Positions 19,040 to 27,702 of a DNA stretch of 64,000 nt are shown one piece after another. Below the pieces are notes generated by a model, which did not search any database, had not been told where the DNA came from, and saw only the letters and a program-made list of their open reading frames with translations. Numbering within the stretch: position 1 is the first letter of the stretch; each line of letters opens with the position of its first letter. Source of the DNA: Neorhizobium sp. SOG26 (lineage in GTDB: Bacteria > Pseudomonadota > Alphaproteobacteria > Rhizobiales > Rhizobiaceae); contig NZ_CP025512.1 in the NCBI RefSeq assembly GCF_003491345.1, forward strand, positions 310,001 to 374,000, read 5' to 3'. The position numbers and the translations under genes were made by a program.

Positions 19040-19777
19040 TCAACGCCAGTCGCCGATGGCTGCCTGGATGACGGCGAGAGCCGCAACGGCGGCCGTATCC
19101 GCCCGCAAAATTCGGGGACCTAGAGGGATCGCCGTGACGAAGGGCAGGGCGCGAAGCAGCTGGCGTTCTTCTTCCGAAAACCCGCCTTCCGGACCAACGA
19201 GAAGCGCGAGCTGCGTTTCCTCGATGCGCGAGAGGATCGGGAGCGGGTTTTGGCTCTCGTCGCCCTCGTCACAGAAGATGATGCGGCGCTCAGTCGGCCA
19301 ACTATCGAGAAGGTCGCTAAGCCTCTTCGGTGCAACGACCTCGGGCACCGAAAGGATGCCGCATTGCTCGGCGGCTTCCACGACATTCGCCTGGAGCCGG
19401 TCCAGATTTGTGATCTTGCCCTGCACATGCTGGGTCATGACCGGCTGCAGCAGACCTGCACCCATCTCCACCGCCTTCTGGACAAGGTAATCGAGCCTGC
19501 CGACCTTCAGCGGGGCAAACAGGTAATGCAGATCCGGCGTCGGTGGCTGCGGCTGCGTCTGCTCCACGGCGTGGAGCTGGATCTTCTTGCGGCTTGGGAA
19601 GGTGATCTTCGCCCGCCACTCGCCATCGCGTCCGTTGAAGACGAGAACCTCGGAGCCTTCATCCATGCGCAGCACATTGGCGAGGTAGTTGAACTGCTCG
19701 GGCGTTACCTCGTACCGGGCGTCCGCCCCAAGCGGTGCGTCGACGAAAAGCCTCTGCATTCGAAAATTGGCACGCAT
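19040..19777 (-). CDS. rsmE: 16S rRNA m3U1498 methyltransferase
   Basis: A 245-residue SPOUT-class methyltransferase. The trefoil-knot SAM site is visible as [13 protein letters not shown] and [16 protein letters not shown] near the C-terminus, with an N-terminal PUA-like region ([11 protein letters not shown] to about 75). It methylates N3 of U1498 in 16S rRNA. GAGGG precedes the ATG at 19777; a second ATG six codons on is possible. It starts 11 nt after the PiT gene ends on the same strand, so the two are probably co-transcribed. Confidence 0.93.
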   Translation of the reverse strand: MRANFRMQRLFVDAPLGADARYEVTPEQFNYLANVLRMDEGSEVLVFNGRDGEWRAKITFPSRKKIQLHAVEQTQPQPPTPDLHYLFAPLKVGRLDYLVQKAVEMGAGLLQPVMTQHVQGKITNLDRLQANVVEAAEQCGILSVPEVVAPKRLSDLLDSWPTERRIIFCDEGDESQNPLPILSRIEETQLALLVGPEGGFSEEERQLLRALPFVTAIPLGPRILRADTAAVAALAVIQAAIGDWR

Positions 19778-19788
19778 GAAAACCCTCG

Positions 19789-21291
19789 CTACAAGAACAG
19801 CGCGAACATAACCGTCGCGATGAGCGCCGCAAGCGCTGCCGATGCGGGAAGCGTGATCATCCAGGCTGCAATGATGGACAGGAAATGCGAGCGGCGCACA
19901 AGGCGGCGATGTCTCATCTCCTCATCCGTGCGTGGCTTGGGCTCGCTTACGTCCGGCTCCTTGCCGGCCCGGACCCGCATGTATTCGTAACGGCGCCTGG
20001 AGTGGCGGGTGTACCATTCGCGGAAGAAGCCGACGCCGAACACGGCGCCGACCGCAATGTGGGTCGAGGACACAGGAAGGCCGACCCAGGATGCCACGAT
20101 CACTGTCAGCGCTGTCGACAGCGATACGCAGTAAGCGCGCATCGGGTTGAGCTTGGTGATCTCTGCGCCAACGAGCTTGACGAGCTTTGGCCCATAGAGG
20201 ATGAGGCCGAGCGAGATGCCGACCCCGCCGATGACGAGTTCCCAATAGGGCACGTGGACCTCGTCAGCCACTCCGCTCTGGGCCGCCGAGACGATTGCGG
20301 CGAGCGGGCCTACGGCGTTCGAGACATCATTTGCACCATGGGCGAATGACAGGAGTGCCGCTGAGCAAACGAGCGGGATGCGGAAGAGCTTGCGCAGTGA
20401 CTGGTTGCGGTTCTCCAAGCCTTCCGCCTGCCGGGCGATCACCGGAATCAGCAGGCGCCAGGCAACGAGCCCGACAACGAGGGTGATCAGCGTTGCGACC
20501 GAGACCGGGACATGCACCAGTTGCCCGAGCCCGATCAGCGAGAGGAAGCCGGCAAAGGCGCCCACCATGATGCCGATCAGCGCCGGCACCCAACGCCTGG
20601 CCGCACTGATCTTGTCATGCTGGTAGATGATCGTTTCCTTGATGACGAACAGGAACAGCGCGGCAATGACAGCGCCGAGGGTCGGCGAGAAGACCCAGCT
20701 TGCGGTGATCCCGGCGACGGTGCCCCAACTGACGGCGGAGAAACCTGCGGCAGCAATGCCGGCACCCATCACGCCGCCGACAATCGTATGGGTGGTGGAG
20801 ATCGGTGTCCCGAACCACGTCGCGACGTTGATCAGCGCCGCCGCGGAAAGAAGGGCTGCCATCATCGCCCAGATCATTACCTCGGGACTGCTGATCGCTT
20901 CCGGCGGGAGGATGCCTGTGGCGATGGTGGTCGCCACGCCGCGCCCTGCAATCACCGCGCCCGCGACCTCGAAGACGGCGGCAAGGCCTAAGCCGAATGC
21001 CATGGTCATGGCGCGCGCGCCGACCGCTGCACCAATATTGTTGGTGACGTCGTTGGCGCCGATATTCATGGCCATGTAGGCGGCAAGACCCGAGGCGGCG
21101 ATGACGAGGACGGCTCCCGGCTCGCCCGTCACATAAGCTCCGGCGAAGATCGCAACGAGAATGATGAACAGCAGCGCGGCACCCGGCGCTGCAAGCCCGC
21201 GGGACGTCTGACGCGCGGCCTCCTCAACGGAGGTGAACTTTTCCAGATCTTTGTCGAGGGTCGGCTTCGCCAATCGTGGCCGTCGGCTCAT
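19789..21291 (-). CDS. PiT-family inorganic phosphate transporter
   Basis: A 500-residue inner-membrane protein with about 10-12 hydrophobic segments. The two inverted PiT signatures are visible: [20 protein letters not shown] in the N-terminal half and [20 protein letters not shown] in the C-terminal half. These proteins carry metal-phosphate with H+ or Na+. The ATG at 21291 is preceded by AAGGCGGG; a longer start 15 codons upstream is not supported. An N-terminal hydrophilic tail of about 45 residues precedes the first membrane segment. No Pho box was recognised upstream. Confidence 0.92.
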   Translation of the reverse strand: MSRRPRLAKPTLDKDLEKFTSVEEAARQTSRGLAAPGAALLFIILVAIFAGAYVTGEPGAVLVIAASGLAAYMAMNIGANDVTNNIGAAVGARAMTMAFGLGLAAVFEVAGAVIAGRGVATTIATGILPPEAISSPEVMIWAMMAALLSAAALINVATWFGTPISTTHTIVGGVMGAGIAAAGFSAVSWGTVAGITASWVFSPTLGAVIAALFLFVIKETIIYQHDKISAARRWVPALIGIMVGAFAGFLSLIGLGQLVHVPVSVATLITLVVGLVAWRLLIPVIARQAEGLENRNQSLRKLFRIPLVCSAALLSFAHGANDVSNAVGPLAAIVSAAQSGVADEVHVPYWELVIGGVGISLGLILYGPKLVKLVGAEITKLNPMRAYCVSLSTALTVIVASWVGLPVSSTHIAVGAVFGVGFFREWYTRHSRRRYEYMRVRAGKEPDVSEPKPRTDEEMRHRRLVRRSHFLSIIAAWMITLPASAALAALIATVMFALFL

Positions 21292-21389
21292 GATCCCGCC
21301 TTGGATGTGAAAAGGGTCGCCCGCCGCTGGAAGCACGCGGACATCGGTTCATCGATAAGATCGAAGCTTTTGGCCTAAAGGCAAGAGCC

Positions 21390-21419
21390 GGCTATGGCAA
21401 CACAGGTTGCCACCTAGCC
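21390..21419 (-). terminator. hairpin at the end of the NUDIX gene
   Basis: GGCTATGGCAAC (21390-21401) pairs with GTTGCCA and TAGCC (21406-21412, 21415-21419), with a 2-nt bulge and loop ACAG. It overlaps the stop codon of the NUDIX gene. There is no U-tract. Confidence 0.4.
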
Positions 21420-21911
21420 AACAACCTTGGTCTGCGCGCCCGCAAGCAGCGGTTCCATCTTCTCGGCAAACTGCAGGAAGAGGATCTTCAGCTCAGGTTC
21501 GTGGACACGCGTCGCAGCCTCTTCACACGAGACCCATTCGATCTTGCGCGATCCCTTCTCCGGAAAGCTCTTCAGGCATTCATCGACTTCCAGTGCATGA
21601 ACCTGCACCACGACCGGAATTTTCAGGCCGTTGTCGAGCGTCTTGCGATAGTGGTAGTGGCCAAGCGGTTCCTTCTCCACCTTGCCCTTCACGCCGACCT
21701 CTTCATAGGCCTCGCGCTCGGCAACCTGGTGCGCCTTCTTGTCGGTCATCGGCCAGCCCTTGGGGATGACCCAGCGTCCGGTATCGCGGCTGGTTGCCAC
21801 CAATACTTCAAGCAGGCCCTGCTTTTTCTTCATGCGGTAGCACAACGCAGCATACTGCTGTCGCGGCGGCCGCTGCAGCATCAAGTGTAGATTGCGTTTT
21901 ACCTTGCTCAT
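21414..21911 (-). CDS. NUDIX hydrolase
   Basis: A 165-residue protein with a Nudix box GWPMTDKKAHQVAEREAYEEVGV. It is read here as GWPMTDK then KAHQVAEREAYEEVGV; the core REAYEEVGV is intact, while the first Glu of the consensus Gx5E is a Lys. It resembles small diphosphoinositol or diadenosine polyphosphate hydrolases (DIPP type). The ATG at 21911 is chosen over a TTG three codons upstream. It is oriented away from the outer-membrane protein gene. The substrate is not determined. Confidence 0.87.
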   Translation of the reverse strand: MSKVKRNLHLMLQRPPRQQYAALCYRMKKKQGLLEVLVATSRDTGRWVIPKGWPMTDKKAHQVAEREAYEEVGVKGKVEKEPLGHYHYRKTLDNGLKIPVVVQVHALEVDECLKSFPEKGSRKIEWVSCEEAATRVHEPELKILFLQFAEKMEPLLAGAQTKVVG

Positions 21912-22118
21912 GAAGCCCAATTCTAACCTGCCTCCGATGGTTGCCAGCTTGTAATATAGTGATTGCGCCAGGCTTAACGAGCTTGGCCGCCGGGAAGATC
22001 CGGAATCGTCACTTATTTGGTCGCTGAATGGAGATAGTTGGCGCAGCTCGTTGCCGCGTCAACGGGTAAATTGCACAGCTGTTCATTCGGTGGGCGGCGC
22101 CGGGAAACGGCAGGCAAC

Positions 22119-22147
22119 AAAAAAGCCGGCGCTGAGGCCGGCTTTTT
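22119..22147 (-). terminator. Rho-independent terminator after the outer-membrane protein gene
   Basis: GCCGGC (22125-22130) and GCCGGC (22137-22142) form a 6-bp stem flanked by A6 (22119-22124) and T5 (22143-22147), so the A and T runs extend the pairing and give a U-tract on both strands. It lies about 20 bp after the stop of the minus-strand barrel gene. Confidence 0.85.
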
Positions 22148-22168
22148 GATACAATGTTCGGTGACGCC

Positions 22169-22888
22169 TTAGAACTTGTAGGAGACGCCGAAGTTGATCG
22201 CGTGCGTCAGGATGTTGGTCTCGAGCTTCGAGCCGCTGTCGATGTCCACGTCGATCCAGGAATAGTTGCCCTTGTATTCGGTGAAGACCGACCAGTTTTC
22301 GTTGACTTCGTAACGAACGCCAGCCTGCGCCTGGAGCGTCGCGCCGCCGAACTGGTAGTTGAAGGTGCGGCCGGTCGGGCGCGTCACCTCAACATGCGGA
22401 ACGTTGATGCCGACACCAGCGCCGACGTAAGGCTTGAACGGGCCTTCGAGGTCGAACTTGTAGAGCGCGTTGACGGTGAGCAGGTTCAGGCCGTCGGTGA
22501 ACTCGAACGTCGTCCAGCCGGGGGATTTCGTGAAGGTTGCGTCGTCGGCATAAACCTTGGCGTGGGTATAGTCGAGCGAGATACCCCAGTTGGCCAGAGC
22601 ACCGCCCTCGAACCAGTAGGTACCGCGTATACCCCAGTAGGGAGGCATCTGGAAGGACTTCGTGTCCCAGCCGGCGGTGAAGTCGGTAGCGCCTGTTCCC
22701 GATACGCTGACATCCGAATGCGGCGCGAACTGGAAGCCGCCGTAACCGGAGATTTCAAAGCCGCCACGGCTGCTGACTTCTTCAACCGGAGCAGCGATCG
22801 GCGCTTCAACGGCAGCGATGTCGGCAGCCTGGGCTGCACCCGCAGCAAGCGCTGCAGAAAGGATGGAAAGCGAAAGGAGTTTGCGCAT
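22169..22888 (-). CDS. outer-membrane beta-barrel protein, lipid A oxidase (LpxQ)-like
   Basis: A 239-residue protein with a signal peptide cut after AAGAAQA (about residue 21) and a C-terminal phenylalanine (VSYKF) typical of outer-membrane barrels. The mature part alternates amphipathic strands (GGFEISGYGGFQFAPHSDV, YVGAGVGINVPHVEV, WSVFTEYKGNYSWIDVDID). The pattern resembles rhizobial proteins annotated as lipid A oxidase, which turn the proximal glucosamine of lipid A into 2-aminogluconate; a general Omp25/31-type porin is the other reading. The barrel call is firm; the LpxQ call rests on remembered family pattern and is moderate. The gene has its own terminator. Confidence 0.7.
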   Translation of the reverse strand: MRKLLSLSILSAALAAGAAQAADIAAVEAPIAAPVEEVSSRGGFEISGYGGFQFAPHSDVSVSGTGATDFTAGWDTKSFQMPPYWGIRGTYWFEGGALANWGISLDYTHAKVYADDATFTKSPGWTTFEFTDGLNLLTVNALYKFDLEGPFKPYVGAGVGINVPHVEVTRPTGRTFNYQFGGATLQAQAGVRYEVNENWSVFTEYKGNYSWIDVDIDSGSKLETNILTHAINFGVSYKF

Positions 22889-23067
22889 GAATCAGCCCGC
22901 GGAATGGGATTGGCAATCGTTATGCCATATTGTAGCTGCCGGCGCTTCGCCGGTCTGTGCTTTTTCTGCACCAGTTACCGACGAAGCTAAAGCAGTTATG
23001 GTTAATCAATTCTGAAGTATAGGCAGAAGGCGGCCAACGCCGCTCCCTGACTTGCCAGGCGCGCCGC

Positions 23068-23766
23068 TCAGCCGCCGAAGATGGTGCGGAAGATGTCGAC
23101 GCCGCGATCCTGGAAGCTCACGTCACCCTGCTTGTTGCCGGGGCCGATGACGATGACCTTGGCGCCGATATAGGCGCGGGCATAGAGATGCTCGACATCT
23201 TTGTTCATCATGCGGATGCAGCCCGACGACATGTTGAGGCCAATCGTCCAGGGCTGATTGGTGCCGTGGATGCGGAAGATCGTGTCGCGGCCGCCCTTGT
23301 AGAGATACAAGGCTCGTGCACCGAGCGGGTTGTCGATGCCGCCCGGCATGACGACAGGCAGGATACGGCCGGCACGCGCCTCGCGGGCACGCATTTCTGC
23401 CGGCGGACGCCAGTCCGGCCATTCAGCCTTGCGACCGACCTTGACGACGCCGGACCAGCCGAAGCCTTCGCGGCCAACGCCTATGCCGTAGCGGGTGGCG
23501 CGATCGCGGCCTTCGACGTAGTACAGGAACTTGTTGTTGGTATCGACGATGATCGTGCCCGGCTTTTCGTTCGTCGTGAACCGGACGCTGCGCCGCTTGT
23601 ACTTTTCAGGCACTTCCCGCTGCTTTGCGACCTGGGTCACGGCGCTTGTCGGTCGCTCCACATGCGGTGAGGCGGGGCTGAAAGCGCCGGCGCTCGTTGC
23701 GGTCAGGAAAATCGCCCCAGCCAGGCCTGCTGCGGCTGCCAAGATGCTGTTCTTCATTCCACCCAT
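23068..23766 (-). CDS. L,D-transpeptidase (YkuD family)
   Basis: A 232-residue exported protein with a hydrophobic signal (about 5-28, ending in SAGA). The YkuD active site is complete: H167 in IHGTN and C183 in SSGCIRM. Such enzymes make 3-3 cross-links in peptidoglycan or anchor outer-membrane proteins to it. The ATG at 23766 has GGAG 8 nt upstream; ATG 23757 is a second option. It lies beside a second YkuD gene and an outer-membrane barrel gene on the same strand, all separately spaced. Confidence 0.9.
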   Translation of the reverse strand: MGGMKNSILAAAAGLAGAIFLTATSAGAFSPASPHVERPTSAVTQVAKQREVPEKYKRRSVRFTTNEKPGTIIVDTNNKFLYYVEGRDRATRYGIGVGREGFGWSGVVKVGRKAEWPDWRPPAEMRAREARAGRILPVVMPGGIDNPLGARALYLYKGGRDTIFRIHGTNQPWTIGLNMSSGCIRMMNKDVEHLYARAYIGAKVIVIGPGNKQGDVSFQDRGVDIFRTIFGG

Positions 23767-23908
23767 CCCCGTTTCTCCAGAAGCACAAGAAGCTAGCGGC
23801 TGAAGAACGCAAAGCAAGCGTTAAGCGGGGTGGGAGGGACAGGTGACGCAAAACAAGACAGCTGCACTGTGGCGCAGCTGCCTCACTTTTTGGCCGAAAT
23901 AGGCGGTG

Positions 23909-24676
23909 TTACATCACGATGACACGTGTTCCGACATTCACCCGCTCGTAGAGATCAACGACATCTTCGTTGCGCATGCGGATGCAGCCGGAGGAAACGG
24001 CGCTGCCGATTGTCCAGGGCGCGTTGGTGCCATGGATGCGGTAAAGCGTCGAACCGAGGTAAAGCGCGCGTGCACCCAGCGGGTTTTCCGGTCCGCCTTC
24101 CATGCGCGCCGGCAGGTAGTGACCCTTTGCCGCTTCGCGCGTGATCATCTCCTTCGGCGGCACCCAGCTCGGCCATTCGGCCTTGCGGGTGATCTTGTGC
24201 GCGCCCGCCCATTCAAAGCCCGGCTTGCCGACGCCGACGCCGTAACGGCGGGCCTGGCCGCCTTCTATGACGAGGTAAAGGAAGCGGTTGTTGGTATCGA
24301 TCACGATCGTGCCCGGCTTTTCCTTCGTGGCATAGGAAACCACCTGCGGCAGGAACTGGGGCTCGAGCTGGCTGCGGATCGGCCGGTTGGCGCGCATCGC
24401 GACCGGTTGCACGGGGCGGCGGTCAAGGACACCGCGCCGCGCCGGCTGTGCCTGCCGCTGCTGGTAGACCGGGCGCGGCCGGTAGACGACCCGCGGCTGG
24501 GCGGCTTGGCGCGGATAGGCGACGCGGGCGTTCGGGCCGGCAAGCTGCATCACCCACGGGGCGGCAAGATCGGGGCTTACCACCACGGGGGGGCGCTCGC
24601 GATAACGCTCCTGTGCAAAGATGGGACCGGAAAGGGAGGCAGCAAAGGCAATCGCCAGAAGCAGGGTCTTCTTCAT
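23909..24676 (-). CDS. L,D-transpeptidase (YkuD family) with Arg/Gln/Pro-rich linker
   Basis: A 255-residue exported protein with a signal peptide ending near FAQ (residue 22). Residues about 50-110 are a basic linker rich in Arg, Gln, Pro and Val (RVVYRPRPVYQQRQAQPARR). The YkuD site is intact: H215 in IHGTN and C231 in SSGCIRM. It is clearly paralogous to the enzyme just downstream: both share KPGTI.VDTNN.FLY, WP.W.PP.EM and NPLGARALYL. The linker could bind anionic cell-wall or outer-membrane polymers, an inference only. ATG 24676 is used; a GTG four codons earlier is possible. Confidence 0.9.
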   Translation of the reverse strand: MKKTLLLAIAFAASLSGPIFAQERYRERPPVVVSPDLAAPWVMQLAGPNARVAYPRQAAQPRVVYRPRPVYQQRQAQPARRGVLDRRPVQPVAMRANRPIRSQLEPQFLPQVVSYATKEKPGTIVIDTNNRFLYLVIEGGQARRYGVGVGKPGFEWAGAHKITRKAEWPSWVPPKEMITREAAKGHYLPARMEGGPENPLGARALYLGSTLYRIHGTNAPWTIGSAVSSGCIRMRNEDVVDLYERVNVGTRVIVM

Positions 24677-24901
24677 GCTCGGATCCACTCGTTACAAATC
24701 ACCGACCGGGCTCAGTTGGAGGCCCCGTGTTGACGAACATGGTGATCGTCAGGTGAAAGCGAATGGTAAACGGGTGGCGCTTACGCCTTGCGCTAACGCA
24801 TAAAGTGTCTGGCAGGGTTACCGTGTAGTTGTCTGATATGGTTGACGACAGCTGAAGCGGGTGGATAGGCCGTTAACCCGGACGATTTGCGAGGGGAGTG
24901 A

Positions 24902-25531
24902 ATGACGAAACCAGGGATCATCATCGGCGAAGACGGCAAGGGGCGCTGCGCCTGGCACGGGGGGCTCGAGGACTACCGCCGCTACCACGACCAAGAATGG
25001 GGCCGCCCAGTCACCGATGATTTCCGCCTGTTCGAGAAGATCTGCCTTGAAGGCTTTCAATCGGGCCTCTCCTGGCTCACCATCCTCAGGAAGAGGGAGA
25101 ACTTCCGGGCTGCCTTTGCCGGTTTCGACTTCGACAAGGTCGCCCACTTCGGTGAGGGTGACGTTGAACGTCTTGTGGCGGACGCCGGCATCATTCGCCA
25201 CCGCGGAAAGATCGTGTCCACCATCAACAATGCGAAGCGCGCCGTCGAGATGCGTGAGGAATTTGGCTCGCTCGCGAAATTCTTCTGGAGCTTCGAGCCG
25301 GCCGCGTCCGAGCGTCCGCTGGTGATGGATCTGGAAACGCTGCGGGCCAATCCGACCACGGCAGTTTCCGTGCGCCTTTCCAAGGACTTGAAGAAGCGTG
25401 GCTGGACCTTTGTCGGGCCGACCACCATCTATGCCTTCATGCAGGCGATGGGGCTGGTGAATGACCATCTTGACGGCTGTTATTGCCAAGCCGAGGTGGA
25501 GAACCTGCGGCTTCGGTTCAAACGCCCTTAA
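24902..25531 (+). CDS. tag: DNA-3-methyladenine glycosylase I
   Basis: A 209-residue base-excision repair enzyme that removes 3-methyladenine from DNA. The N-terminal zinc/recognition segment CAWHGGLEDYRRYHDQEWG, the following FEKICLEGFQSGLSWLTIL and the C-terminal VNDHLDGCYC (zinc ligands) are typical. GAGGGGAG lies just before ATG 24902. It overlaps the convergent HAD gene by 14 bp. Confidence 0.95.
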   Translation: MTKPGIIIGEDGKGRCAWHGGLEDYRRYHDQEWGRPVTDDFRLFEKICLEGFQSGLSWLTILRKRENFRAAFAGFDFDKVAHFGEGDVERLVADAGIIRHRGKIVSTINNAKRAVEMREEFGSLAKFFWSFEPAASERPLVMDLETLRANPTTAVSVRLSKDLKKRGWTFVGPTTIYAFMQAMGLVNDHLDGCYCQAEVENLRLRFKRP

Positions 25532-26222
25532 TCTCGAGCAGGATCTGGTGCAGGTCCGACAGTGTCTCGATCTGGCGGAAACGTGGTGCGTCGCTTGGTG
25601 GCTCCACATGCTCGACAACCCAGGTGAGGGCATGCGGCACGAAGACGCCCCAGGAACCCGCCGCGATTGCCGGCACGATGTCGGATTTCAGTGAATTGCC
25701 GACCATCATCGCGCGCTCGGGCCCGTCGGCGAGCTTGGAAAAGATGCGCCGATAGGTCGTGGCGCTCTTGTCACTGACGATCTCGACCGCATCGAAATAG
25801 TCGCCAAGCCCAGATTGGGCGAGCTTGCGCTCCTGGTCGAACAGGTCGCCCTTGGTGATCAGCACCAGCAGGTATTCGCCGTTCAGCGCTTCCAGCGTTT
25901 CTTCGACATGCGGCAGCGTCTCCACCGGATGCTGAAGAAGCTCACGGCCGATGCTCAGGATCTCGCCGATCGCCTTGGTCGGCAGCTTGCCTCCGGTGAT
26001 CTCGATCGCCGTCTCGATCATCGACAGGGTGAACCCCTTGATGCCGAAACCATAGTAGGCGAGGTTGCGCTTCTCGGCTTCCAGCAGGCGGGCGGAAATG
26101 TCCGAGCCCTCCGCATAATCGGCGAGCAGCGCCTGGAAATGTTCTTCCGTCCAGCGATAATATTGCTCGTTCTGCCAGAGCGTATCGTCGGCATCGAAGC
26201 CGATGGCGGTGATAGGTCTCAT
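25518..26222 (-). CDS. HAD-superfamily hydrolase
   Basis: A 234-residue haloacid-dehalogenase-like phosphatase. Motif I is GFDADDTLW (the nucleophile is the first Asp of DADDT), motif II lies at LVLITKGD, a basic residue is in SDKSATTYRRIF, and motif IV is MMVGNSLKSDI. The cap is a helical insertion after motif I. GAGGTGG precedes ATG 26222; an upstream start 16 codons earlier is not supported. It lies 76 bp downstream of the DUF305 gene on the same strand. Substrate unknown. Confidence 0.87.
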   Translation of the reverse strand: MRPITAIGFDADDTLWQNEQYYRWTEEHFQALLADYAEGSDISARLLEAEKRNLAYYGFGIKGFTLSMIETAIEITGGKLPTKAIGEILSIGRELLQHPVETLPHVEETLEALNGEYLLVLITKGDLFDQERKLAQSGLGDYFDAVEIVSDKSATTYRRIFSKLADGPERAMMVGNSLKSDIVPAIAAGSWGVFVPHALTWVVEHVEPPSDAPRFRQIETLSDLHQILLEIKGV

Positions 26223-26298
26223 GAAATCCACCTCATGGCGTTCATATGGCAGACCCGGGACGCCGGGCAAGGTTGACCTCGCCGGCGCGTCATCCTGG

Positions 26299-26682
26299 TT
26301 ACTTGCCCTGGGCCTTCAACCAGGCCTGCATCTTGGCGATCTCGGCTTCCTGCGCCTTGATGACCTCTTCCGCCAGCTTGCGCAGTTCCGGGTCCTTGCC
26401 GTGTTCAAGCTCGACCCGCGCCATGTCGATTGCCCCCTGGTGATGCGGGATCATGCCGCGCACGAAATCCACATCGGCATCGCCAGAATAGGTAATGGCC
26501 ATGTCCTTATGCATCTTTTCGTTCGCCGCCTTGAAGTCCTGCGTGGACTTGGGCTCACCCGTGCCTTGAGCCGGCATTCCAGCCGCACCGTGATTATGCC
26601 CCTGCATTGTCTGCTGTCCGTAGGCGCATGGCGAGGCTGCGGAAACGATGACCGCAGCCATGACAAAAGTCTTGAGAGACAT
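26299..26682 (-). CDS. exported DUF305 protein
   Basis: A 127-residue protein with a signal peptide ([19 protein letters not shown] and cleavage near YGQ). The DUF305 core shows [19 protein letters not shown] and a later [15 protein letters not shown]. The His-His-Gln plus Met residues, along with an N-terminal [11 protein letters not shown] stretch, suggest copper or other metal binding in the periplasm. GAGGA precedes ATG 26682. Family members are often found near copper-resistance genes; none is seen here. Confidence 0.87.
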   Translation of the reverse strand: MSLKTFVMAAVIVSAASPCAYGQQTMQGHNHGAAGMPAQGTGEPKSTQDFKAANEKMHKDMAITYSGDADVDFVRGMIPHHQGAIDMARVELEHGKDPELRKLAEEVIKAQEAEIAKMQAWLKAQGK

Positions 26683-26810
26683 GGTATCTTGTCCTCTGTT
26701 TCGATGAAATGGGATTGGACGGAGCAGGTACCAGTCAGTCTCGGGGAGGCGGTATCGGCAATGTCGCGACGCGTGGCATGAACCGGATAGTATGGCGCCA
26801 CCGCAGGAAA

Positions 26811-27578
26811 TCAACCGGAGGGGAAGCGGGTGGCAATGACCTGATGGACCGCTTGGGAATTCCGGCTGAGTTCTCCGAAGGGCGCAACGGTCCAGCTCCA
26901 GTCGCGCAATGCCGGGGGAGTGGCGACACCGTGCATCAGATCCGCCTCCTCGGTGACGCGGCCTTGCTTGTCGGTCACGGTGTAGGATGTATCGGTGATG
27001 AGAACCACCTTGCAGGGAAGCAACTGCAATCCGTCAAGATGCGCCTGGATCATTGATCGCAGGATCTTCGGCTGCTCCGGCCGCCCGTCGCGCGCCAGTT
27101 GCCGCACGGCGCCAACGCCTATCTGCGAAAGAACATTGGCGGACACGACGAGATCGAGAAACGGCACCTGCCTCAGGAAGGCGAGCGGCTCCAGTGGTTT
27201 ACCTGTCGAGATGCCATCGAGCCCGGAAATATCGCGCCAGATCAGCCGGGTATTGGAAAGCCGCCTTGCCGAAAGCCATGCACGAACCGTGGCAAGATGA
27301 ACCAGATCGACAAGCACGACCGTGTCGAAGCTGCGGGCGAGAAACTCGATCGGCACGTCGCGCAGCAGGCCGGAGCCGAGGACTACGGCCGTGCGCCGCT
27401 GCTTCATGCCCTCGACAGTCTCGCGGATGACGGTCTTGCAGTTGGCCTCGTGCGGCGCCCATTGAGCCGAGCATCGCCGGGCGCGCGACCAGAGACTGAC
27501 CGACGAGCGGACAAAGGGTCGGAACGCTTTCGGCGTGATCGGACAGGTCGCGGCATATTGAGCGGCTTCGAGGATCAT
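26811..27578 (-). CDS. conserved-looking protein with a Rossmann-like (methyltransferase-like) core
   Basis: A 255-residue soluble protein not recognised as a named family. Residues about 60-95 ([21 protein letters not shown], then [18 protein letters not shown]) have the strand-GxG-helix-strand-acid pattern of a SAM-binding Rossmann fold, and [14 protein letters not shown] looks like the motif-IV region. No catalytic motif such as NPPY or a Cys nucleophile is clear. It is divergent from hisS, with 124 bp between the starts. The stop lies 128 bp beyond the DUF305 start on the same strand. Confidence 0.65.
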   Translation of the reverse strand: MILEAAQYAATCPITPKAFRPFVRSSVSLWSRARRCSAQWAPHEANCKTVIRETVEGMKQRRTAVVLGSGLLRDVPIEFLARSFDTVVLVDLVHLATVRAWLSARRLSNTRLIWRDISGLDGISTGKPLEPLAFLRQVPFLDLVVSANVLSQIGVGAVRQLARDGRPEQPKILRSMIQAHLDGLQLLPCKVVLITDTSYTVTDKQGRVTEEADLMHGVATPPALRDWSWTVAPFGELSRNSQAVHQVIATRFPSG

Positions 27579-27702
27579 GAGGGTGCGTTATCATCATCAG
27601 CGAACCTTCACCAGCCGCCGCCCTTGCCGCTTCCGTCGTCATCCTCTAAGAAACCGCTCACAAATCCGGCCTCTTCAGGCCGCTGGCAATGGATTTTCGA
27701 TC

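Noticed and set aside
27577..27702. N-terminal extension of hisS from ATG 27577, with several His codons, considered as a His leader or longer HisS
   Set aside because: The translated segment is Arg-rich and unlike HisS N-termini, overlaps the divergent gene's start codon, and has no stop separating it from hisS as a leader peptide would need.
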